DNA of 5,943 bases from UBA11650 sp963997925 (GTDB lineage: Bacteria; Chloroflexota; Dehalococcoidia; Lucifugimonadales; UBA3495), in contig CAXEOX010000169.1 in assembly GCA_963997925.1 (NCBI GenBank), positions 1-5,943 on the forward strand, written 5' to 3'. This document shows, one piece after another, positions 1 to 4,246 of the stretch. Below the pieces are notes generated by a model that saw only the letters and a program-made list of their open reading frames with translations, was not told the DNA's origin and ran no database searches. Every line of letters begins with the position of its first letter. Position 1 is the first letter of the stretch. The position numbers were made by a program, and so were the translations under genes.

Positions 1-66
1 GTAGATCCCCTGGGCGCGCCTGACATCCCCATCAAGCTTCCACCCAGCGTCAGACGGCCATTCTAA
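1..66 (+). CDS. Possible 3' end of an upstream gene (partial)
   Basis: Frame 1 is open from the first base to a TAA at 64-66 and would encode about 21 residues ending in Pro-Ser-Val-Arg-Arg-Pro-Phe. The other two forward frames are stopped within the first 23 bases. The position, just upstream of a candidate promoter, would suit the tail of a preceding + strand gene. The fragment is too short to assign to a family, and an open stretch this short can arise by chance. Confidence 0.25.
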   Translation, partial: VDPLGAPDIPIKLPPSVRRPF

Positions 67-124
67 CGTCCTCGATTGGGTTTGCCAACAGGCTGCGGCC
101 GCGTACCGGACGAACATGGCCTGG

Positions 125-133
125 TGCTATACT
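125..133 (+). promoter_or_regulatory. Candidate extended -10 promoter for the hisF cluster
   Basis: The bases read TG-C-TATACT: an extended -10 TG dinucleotide, one spacer base, and a hexamer matching TATAAT at five of six positions. No good -35 hexamer is found 16-18 bases upstream, which is tolerated at extended -10 promoters. Transcription would start near 140, leaving a leader of about 110 bases that contains the 174-198 hairpin before hisF. This is inferred from consensus only. Confidence 0.4.
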
Positions 134-173
134 TCTTGTAGTACGGGGCCCTCACCCAGGCACCTTCGAGGTC

Positions 174-198
174 ACCCCTCTCCCAGAGGGAGAGGGGT
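174..198. repeat. REP-like perfect hairpin upstream of hisF
   Basis: An 11-bp perfect inverted repeat (ACCCCTCTCCC pairing with GGGAGAGGGGT) encloses a 3-base AGA loop. The CCCTCTCCC/GGGAGAGGG core resembles REP-type palindromes that recur between genes in many bacterial genomes. There is no T-run on either side, so it is a poor intrinsic terminator. If transcription starts near 140, the hairpin lies in the hisF leader, about 36 bases before the ribosome binding site. It could then stabilise the 5' end or attenuate transcription. Whether it recurs in this genome cannot be seen from one window. Confidence 0.6.
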
Positions 199-251
199 CT
201 GAGTTTCCAGCCTAGCTACATCTCGGGTCTTATAGGAGCGGCGATAATCAC

Positions 252-1079
252 GTGCTGACCAAACGCATCATTCCATGCCTGGACGTGGACGCAGGAAGGG
301 TGGTTAAGGGAACCAGTTTCGTTAACCTTCGGGACGCCGGAGACCCCGCTGAGTTGGCATCCTACTACGACCAAGAGGGCGCCGACGAATTGGTCTTTCT
401 GGACATCACCGCCAGCTCCGACTCCCGTGACACCATGGTAGACGTGGTGGGCCGGGTTTCCGAACAAGTATTTATACCGTTGACCGTGGGCGGCGGCATC
501 CGCAGCGTGGAAGACATGCGGCGGATGCTAAACTCGGGGGCCGACAAGGTTTCGATCAACACCGCTGCCATCAATAACCCCAACCTGATTCACGAAGGAG
601 CAACTCAATTCGGCAACCAATGCATCGTCGTAGCCATCGACGCCAAGCGAGTCTCCGCTCCTGTAAATGACAACGAAACGCGGCAGGACGGCCTAGGCTT
701 GGATCCGGATTCCGGGTGGGAAGTCTACACCCGTGGCGGACGAACTCCCATGGGTATAGACGCAGTCAAGTGGGCGCTGCGGGCCGTGGAGTTGGGGGCC
801 GGGGAGTTTCTGCTAACCAGCATGGACTCCGACGGCCAATTAACTGGGTACGACCTCAAGTTGACGAAGGCAATCTCCGAGGCGGTTCCGGTACCGGTTA
901 TCGCCAGCGGTGGAGCCGGCAACCTGGACCACTTGCACCAAGCGTTCACCGATGGCAAAGCCGATGCAGTGCTGGCCGCCAGCATCTTCCACTTCGGCAC
1001 ATATTCCATCGCCCAGGCTAAAGAGTACCTGACATCTAAAGGCGTACCCATGCGCCCCCAGCAGTTCCCTGAATCATAG
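252..1079 (+). CDS. hisF: Imidazole glycerol phosphate synthase cyclase subunit HisF
   Basis: HisF is the cytoplasmic (beta/alpha)8-barrel cyclase that uses ammonia from its partner HisH to turn PRFAR into imidazole glycerol phosphate and AICAR, the fifth step of histidine synthesis. The 275-residue product begins with the family hallmark KRIIPCLDV. The two catalytic aspartates fall at the classical positions, Asp11 and Asp130 (in VVAIDAKR). The phosphate-binding barrel loops are visible as LTVGGGIRSVED (78-89), DKVSINT (98-104) and IASGGAGN (217-224). The start is GTG at 252, with an AGGAG at 234-238 lying 13 bases upstream. HisF is usually about 250-258 residues. The extra length is a polar insertion at about 134-154, between AIDAKR and GWEVYTRGGR. 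HisH is not in the window. The gene heads a likely transcript with the HAD gene and hisIE. Confidence 0.97.
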   Translation: MLTKRIIPCLDVDAGRVVKGTSFVNLRDAGDPAELASYYDQEGADELVFLDITASSDSRDTMVDVVGRVSEQVFIPLTVGGGIRSVEDMRRMLNSGADKVSINTAAINNPNLIHEGATQFGNQCIVVAIDAKRVSAPVNDNETRQDGLGLDPDSGWEVYTRGGRTPMGIDAVKWALRAVELGAGEFLLTSMDSDGQLTGYDLKLTKAISEAVPVPVIASGGAGNLDHLHQAFTDGKADAVLAASIFHFGTYSIAQAKEYLTSKGVPMRPQQFPES

Positions 1080-1136
1080 GATCCGAACCGGGGCACTGCC
1101 ATCGCCAACTAATGACAGAGAGCAAGTGACGCACAC

Positions 1137-1850
1137 ATGAGCCAAATAACCACAGTCATCTTCGATATGTACGAAACTCTGGTGGAAAACAATCCCGGTC
1201 TTTGGCAGTCCACATTTCAGGAAATCATCCAGTCTCAGCAACTCCAGGTTTCTATCAGTGACCTGTGGCGAGAGTGGAAAGAGATAGAGGTGGGCTTTCG
1301 CGACCGGAGAGTCAAGCCCGATGCTACCTTCCAGAGTTACTTCGAGGGATGGCGTGACTGCTTCGCTGGTGCGTTTCAAGTATTGGGCATTGAAGGAGAC
1401 CCGGAGAGCGCATCCCACAAGTCCATCCAGGACATGTCCCTCCGGAGCCCCTATGAGGAAACCATTGAAGCCATGAAAACCCTGCAAGAGAACTGGCGCA
1501 CGGCGATTCTTTCCAATGCCGACGACGGCTACTTGCTGCCAAACGCAGCCGCCCTGGGTTTGGATTTCGCAGAGGTCTTGTCCTCGGAAGAATGCCGTTG
1601 CTATAAGCCGGAGCCGGGGCTTTTTCAGGAGATGCTGAGCCGGTTGGACGTAGCACCCAGTCAGGCCATGTACGTCGGCGACCGGCAGTACGAAGATGTT
1701 AAGGGCGCCAGTGGTGTCGGCATGGCTTCCGTGTGGATAAACCGTACCGGCGCGGTTTTGAATCCCGAACTACCCACGCCGGACTACCAGATAAACAGCC
1801 TGCTGGAGCTTCCGGGCATATTGACCGGGGAAACCACTGGTAAAGCCTAA
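1137..1850 (+). CDS. HAD-superfamily hydrolase (subfamily IA-like) in the his cluster
   Basis: This 237-residue protein has the HAD Rossmannoid core. Motif I is VIFDMYETL, with nucleophile Asp10. Motif II is ILSNAD (Ser126). Motif III is the Lys157 of CYKPEPGLF. Motif IV is YVGDRQYEDVKGA (Asp182 and Asp187). A mostly helical cap fills about residues 15-105, as in C1-cap subfamily I members. The residue two after the nucleophile is Tyr12, not the acid/base Asp of phosphatases. Tyr at this position is typical of L-2-haloacid dehalogenases, yet motif IV is the phosphatase-type GDxxxxD. The gene lies between hisF (57-base gap) and hisIE (27-base gap), so it is probably co-transcribed. Histidinol-phosphate phosphatase is the attractive inference from context, but the Tyr argues against a standard phosphatase. 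The ribosome binding site is weak (purine-rich AGAGAGCAAG about 10 bases before ATG). The substrate is unknown. Confidence 0.88.
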   Translation: MSQITTVIFDMYETLVENNPGLWQSTFQEIIQSQQLQVSISDLWREWKEIEVGFRDRRVKPDATFQSYFEGWRDCFAGAFQVLGIEGDPESASHKSIQDMSLRSPYEETIEAMKTLQENWRTAILSNADDGYLLPNAAALGLDFAEVLSSEECRCYKPEPGLFQEMLSRLDVAPSQAMYVGDRQYEDVKGASGVGMASVWINRTGAVLNPELPTPDYQINSLLELPGILTGETTGKA

Positions 1851-1852
1851 AC

Positions 1853-1870
1853 AGGGGAAAGTAGGGGAAA
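1853..1870 (+). promoter_or_regulatory. Tandem Shine-Dalgarno-like sites before hisIE
   Basis: Two copies of AGGGGAAA (1853-1860 and 1863-1870) lie 10 bases apart between the HAD stop and the hisIE ATG at 1878. The second has about 10 bases between its G-run and the start codon, a workable though slightly long spacing. It supports ATG 1878 as the start. Confidence 0.5.
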
Positions 1871-1877
1871 ATAATAG

Positions 1878-2498
1878 ATGAATATCAAGCTCAATGAGCA
1901 AGGTCTGGTACCCGCCATCGCCCAAGACGCCGACACCGGCCAAGTCCTGATGCTTGGGTACATGAACCCGGGATCGTTGAAACGAACCGTTGATGGCGTC
2001 CAGGTATGGTTCTACAGCCGTAGCCGGGAAGACCTGTGGCACAAGGGAGAGATATCAGGCAATTACCTGAACCTCAAAGAAGCCTGGCTGGACTGCGACG
2101 GCGACACACTGCTACTCAAGGTCAAGCCCGACGGCCCTGCCTGCCATACCGGCGAAACTTCATGCTTCTACACTCCTCTGGATGGCGTACCCGAGGAATA
2201 TGAAGCCACGGAAACCGGCCCAGGAATCCTGAGCGAACTGTTTGCGGTGATTCAAGACCGGCAGCGAGACCCGCCAGAGGGCAGCTATACGGCCAAGCTG
2301 CTTCAGGCAGGCATGGGCCGCATCGCCCAAAAGGTTATCGAGGAAGCGGGAGAGACCGCCATCGCAGCGATGCAAGAAGACCAAGAAGGCCTGCCCAAAG
2401 AGGTAGCCGATCTTCTATACCACACGCTGGTACTTCTGGCCGCGTCAGGCGTAACGCCCAACCAAGTCTGGGAGGAACTGCGAAACCGGAGGGGATAA
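1878..2498 (+). CDS. hisI: Bifunctional phosphoribosyl-AMP cyclohydrolase / phosphoribosyl-ATP pyrophosphatase HisIE
   Basis: This fused cytoplasmic enzyme catalyses steps two and three of histidine synthesis: pyrophosphate release from PR-ATP, then ring opening of PR-AMP to ProFAR. The N-terminal cyclohydrolase domain (about 1-105) shows VPAIAQDADTGQVLMLGYMN (11-30), WFYSRSREDLWHKGEISGN (44-62) and the metal-site DCDGD (72-76). Cysteines 73, 89 and 96 have the family's 16- and 7-residue spacing for zinc, and Asp72, Asp74 and Asp76 suit the Mg site. The C-terminal HisE domain (about 115-206) is a MazG-like all-alpha fold with EEAGE (155-159) and EVAD (175-178), the EExxE...ExxD metal signature of pyrophosphohydrolases. 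The length of 206 residues is normal for the fusion, and all key residues are present. It is the last gene of the cluster and is followed by a strong terminator. Confidence 0.97.
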   Translation: MNIKLNEQGLVPAIAQDADTGQVLMLGYMNPGSLKRTVDGVQVWFYSRSREDLWHKGEISGNYLNLKEAWLDCDGDTLLLKVKPDGPACHTGETSCFYTPLDGVPEEYEATETGPGILSELFAVIQDRQRDPPEGSYTAKLLQAGMGRIAQKVIEEAGETAIAAMQEDQEGLPKEVADLLYHTLVLLAASGVTPNQVWEELRNRRG

Positions 2499-2533
2499 GA
2501 GACTCCAATTTCCTCTAGTCAAATATAAGAATT

Positions 2534-2562
2534 GTTCGGGTTCCATTTTTTAGGTACCGAAC
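2534..2562. other. Secondary weak hairpin upstream of the main terminator
   Basis: GTTCGG at 2534-2539 can pair with CCGAAC at 2557-2562 around a 17-base loop that includes a T6 run (2546-2551). It sits just 5' of the 13-bp terminator stem and might be part of the same termination region, but a 6-bp stem with a large loop is weak. Confidence 0.3.
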
Positions 2563-2566
2563 GAAA

Positions 2567-2598
2567 ACAAGAGCCCCGGTTTACGCCGGGGCTCTTGT
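2567..2598. terminator. Bidirectional intrinsic terminator between convergent genes
   Basis: A perfect 13-bp GC-rich stem (ACAAGAGCCCCGG with CCGGGGCTCTTGT) closes a 6-base TTTACG loop. It stands 68 bases after the hisIE stop and 79 bases beyond the stop of the convergent VOC gene. On the - strand it is followed by TTTTCGTT, a reasonable U-tract. On the + strand only CTTATCGCC follows, so termination there relies mainly on stem strength. The position between two convergent genes fits service to both. Confidence 0.85.
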
Positions 2599-2677
2599 CT
2601 TATCGCCATTTAACCCTCAGGTCATGGCGAGATTGTCGAACCGTGAAGGTGAATGCGAATCACCTTAGAACGAGCAT

Positions 2678-3151
2678 CTAGTCAGCCGTGGTGGTGGGGG
2701 CAGCCTCCAACTCGTCGTAGGCGTCCAAGACAGCCCCAGCGTTCCTCATGTAGTTCATGGCTTCTTCGCCGTGCATGTGCTGGTAAAAGACTTCCAAGCG
2801 GTTGCCATCGGGATCGAAGAAGTAGAAGCTCTTGGTTAGTCCGTGGTCAGCCACAAAGTCGATCTTGGCCCCGCTGGCCTTGATTCGCTGGTAAATCTCC
2901 TTTAGTTCCTCTTCACCGCCGTCGATGCACAGCGCCGTGTGTGCGAGACCAGGGCTACCCAGTTCCGCTCCTTCCGGCGCTTTCATCAGAGCCATGTCAT
3001 GGTCTAGAGTGCCGAAGGACATGAAGGACATGCCCAAGCCGGGCGAGTAGTTCATCCATTCCATGCCCAAAACGTCTCGGTACCACTCGGCCGAGGCTTC
3101 CGGGTCCGATACGTTGAGCACCACGTGGCTGACTCTAGCGATTCTGGCCAT
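2678..3151 (-). CDS. VOC-family (glyoxalase / extradiol dioxygenase-like) protein
   Basis: The 157-residue product is one vicinal-oxygen-chelate domain made of two beta-alpha-beta-beta-beta modules. The usual metal-ligand positions are all filled: His9 (RVSHVVLNV), His71 (GLAHTALCI) and Glu120 (NRLEVFY). The segment DHGLTKSFYFFDPDGNRLEVFY (102-123) resembles the C-terminal half of extradiol ring-cleavage dioxygenases. Tyr110 lies 10 residues before the Glu ligand, as in catechol 2,3-dioxygenases, and His103 lies near the place of their second catalytic His. A single short domain also suits glyoxalase I-like or fosfomycin/bleomycin-resistance proteins, so the substrate is unknown. The start is the ATG at 3151. 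The ATG 15 bases upstream (3166) overlaps the ideal Shine-Dalgarno GAGGAGG. The C-terminal tail (about 128-157) is a family-variable extension ending in APTTTAD. Its neighbours suggest no pathway. Confidence 0.85.
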   Translation of the reverse strand: MARIARVSHVVLNVSDPEASAEWYRDVLGMEWMNYSPGLGMSFMSFGTLDHDMALMKAPEGAELGSPGLAHTALCIDGGEEELKEIYQRIKASGAKIDFVADHGLTKSFYFFDPDGNRLEVFYQHMHGEEAMNYMRNAGAVLDAYDELEAAPTTTAD

Positions 3152-3157
3152 GTCGAT

Positions 3158-3164
3158 CCTCCTC
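3158..3164 (-). promoter_or_regulatory. Strong Shine-Dalgarno that fixes the VOC start
   Basis: On the - strand GAGGAGG is followed by six bases and ATG (3151-3149), a near-ideal spacing. The in-frame ATG at 3166 runs directly into this site and has no comparable site of its own, so it is not the likely start. Confidence 0.85.
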
Positions 3165-3228
3165 ATTGGTTGTTTATTGATGCAAGCTTACTCCGGGTTG
3201 TGCTTTGGTTGCAATACTATTTATTGGC

Positions 3229-3267
3229 CACAGAGGCACAGAGGGCACGGAGATTGGTTTTTGGTTT
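3229..3267. repeat. Short tandem intergenic repeat (CACAGAGG units, then TTGGTTT x2)
   Basis: CACAGAGG occurs twice in direct succession (3229-3236 and 3237-3244). A degenerate third unit, CACGGAGA, lies at 3246-3253, and two TTGGTTT units follow (3254-3260 and 3261-3267). Very similar CACAGAGG-type arrays are scattered between genes in many environmental bacterial genomes. Here the array sits in the 193-base gap upstream of the VOC gene, which holds no open frame I would call a gene and no convincing promoter. Its role is unknown. Confidence 0.55.
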
Positions 3268-3313
3268 GGCCTAGGGTGTGCGGACCTGCCAATTATGTTT
3301 GCCCTATTGCTAA

Positions 3314-3332
3314 GGCGCCCACAATGGGTGGC
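3314..3332. terminator. Candidate terminator hairpin after the S51 gene
   Basis: GGCGCCCA (3314-3321) pairs with TGGGTGGC (3325-3332) with one mismatch and one G-T pair on the + strand, around a CAA loop. It lies 12 bases beyond the S51 stop. A TTTT run follows on the + strand but only TTAGC on the - strand, so it is a modest candidate for ending S51 transcription. Confidence 0.35.
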
Positions 3333-3344
3333 TTTTGCAGGACC

Positions 3345-4025
3345 TTAAACATCCGACGGCAGGGTATCCCCGGACTGGTAGACGGCCCATTCCGAACCTT
3401 GGTATACGGTAACCTTGCCGGAGCCTACAACGCGCCAGTTTCCTGGCTTGCCCAGGCATCCGGTACGAGCATCAACTCCCAACACCGTTAGACCCGACGG
3501 GGCCTGGGTCTGTATTTCCCGTGACGTTTCGGCGGGGTCTCTGTTTTCGTGGTGGGCCATGACGGCGACTCCGGGAACTACGCCCAGCGCCTCGATCCAT
3601 CCGCCCGATCTGCGCATATAGGACCCCAGCACCATAGCCCCGGCGCTGGAACCGGCCAGAACGGTGCCTTGTTCCACCGTCTTCAAGATGGCCGTCAAGA
3701 GCGGAGAATCTTTCAGCGACGCCAGCAGATGGTCAGGGTTGCCGCCGGTGAAATACACAACACCGGCCCCGCCGACCGCACTGATATATTCAGGGTCCAG
3801 GGACTGCGTTCGGTCCAACACCATCAACTGCCGGGCGTCGCCCCCCAAACCGCCGAAGTGGGCAACGCCGTCGTTGGCTGCTTTCGCCGGTCCGGTGACC
3901 GCCGCCGTCGGCAGCACCAGCACTTGAGCCGGTTGCTGACCCGATACCCGCATTATCTCCCGGTCCATCTCCTCGCAACCTACGCGGAACTCTTCCCCGC
4001 CAACCAATCCGATATCTCCAGCCAT
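3345..4025 (-). CDS. Peptidase S51 / cyanophycinase-like protein (class I glutamine amidotransferase-like fold)
   Basis: This 226-residue protein has the S51 pattern. An N-terminal GLVGGEEF (6-13) is followed by VLVLPTAA (35-42) and VYFTGGNPDHLL (90-101). The nucleophile elbow is LAGSSAGAMVLG (123-134), with Ser127 the likely nucleophile, and His158/His159 in VMAHHE are the likely base. S51 members include dipeptidase E and cyanophycinase, which hydrolyse aspartyl peptides. The third triad member, Glu in the cyanophycinase GIDExTA segment, aligns with Ala186 in GVDARTG (183-189). Either neighbouring Asp185 replaces it or the activity differs. There is no signal peptide, so it should be cytoplasmic, and no cyanophycin synthetase is nearby. 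The start is the ATG at 4025, preceded by a G6 run five bases upstream. The in-frame ATG at 4070 overlaps the probable -10 box and is rejected. The substrate is unknown. Confidence 0.85.
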   Translation of the reverse strand: MAGDIGLVGGEEFRVGCEEMDREIMRVSGQQPAQVLVLPTAAVTGPAKAANDGVAHFGGLGGDARQLMVLDRTQSLDPEYISAVGGAGVVYFTGGNPDHLLASLKDSPLLTAILKTVEQGTVLAGSSAGAMVLGSYMRRSGGWIEALGVVPGVAVMAHHENRDPAETSREIQTQAPSGLTVLGVDARTGCLGKPGNWRVVGSGKVTVYQGSEWAVYQSGDTLPSDV

Positions 4026-4068
4026 CCTATCCCCCCGATAAAACGTGTTACAGAACGACACCATGGTC

Positions 4069-4077
4069 ATTGTATCA
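4069..4077 (-). promoter_or_regulatory. Candidate extended -10 promoter of the S51 gene
   Basis: On the - strand the bases read TG-A-TACAAT, an extended -10 with a five-of-six hexamer. No good -35 is seen. The start would be near 4062, giving a leader of about 37 bases before ATG 4025. The hexamer contains the ATG at 4070, which excludes that codon as a start on this transcript. Confidence 0.5.
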
Positions 4078-4105
4078 GGCTCACCAGAACCCTTGATTAA
4101 GCGGC

Positions 4106-4134
4106 TTGATTTGCGGGTATGACGGGCACATGAT
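4106..4134 (+). promoter_or_regulatory. Weak candidate promoter for argS
   Basis: TTGATT (4106-4111) and CATGAT (4129-4134) match the sigma-70 -35 and -10 boxes at four of six positions each, with an ideal 17-base spacer. The leader would be about 105 bases long and AT-rich, ending in the hairpin at 4192-4205. Other weak matches exist in this gap, so the exact site is uncertain. Confidence 0.3.
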
Positions 4135-4191
4135 GTGATAGGATGAAAGCTAGAAAATTTACCTGAGATTCGGAATTTTGACCGCTAAAAA

Positions 4192-4205
4192 GGCTGTTTT
4201 CAGCC
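4192..4205. other. Small hairpin with an adjacent A/T tract in the argS leader
   Basis: GGCTG (4192-4196) pairs with CAGCC (4201-4205) around a TTTT loop, preceded by AAAAA on the + strand. On the - strand this reads as a 5-bp stem followed by TTTTT, terminator-like, which could block antisense transcription leaving argS. The stem is short and the call is weak. Confidence 0.3.
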
Positions 4206-4246
4206 ACCCGGCGTCAGGTTCAGAACTTAAGATAGGTTAGCTCCAC

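Noticed and set aside
95..104. GCGGCCGC palindrome as an operator or terminator
   Set aside because: It is a short GC palindrome expected by chance in GC-rich DNA, with no loop or T-tract.
725..1487. Two - strand open frames (725-1108 and 1074-1487) opposite hisF and the HAD gene
   Set aside because: Both lie almost wholly antisense to well-supported genes and show no family motifs. They are shadow frames of GC-biased coding DNA.
2653..2883. + strand open frame opposite the VOC gene
   Set aside because: The product is a low-complexity Arg/Ser/Trp-rich string typical of a reverse-strand shadow, and it overlaps the VOC coding region.
3229..3253. CRISPR-like array from the CACAGAGG units
   Set aside because: The units are only 8 bases, directly tandem with no spacers, and no cas genes are present.
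3063..3491. + strand open frame spanning the VOC start, the intergenic gap and the S51 3' end
   Set aside because: It runs antisense across parts of two supported genes, through the repeat array, and has no domain resemblance.
3549..4100. Long open frame (183 codons) on the + strand opposite the S51 gene
   Set aside because: It is antisense to a clear S51 family gene, its product is Arg/His/Pro-rich without recognisable motifs, and it has no supporting start context.
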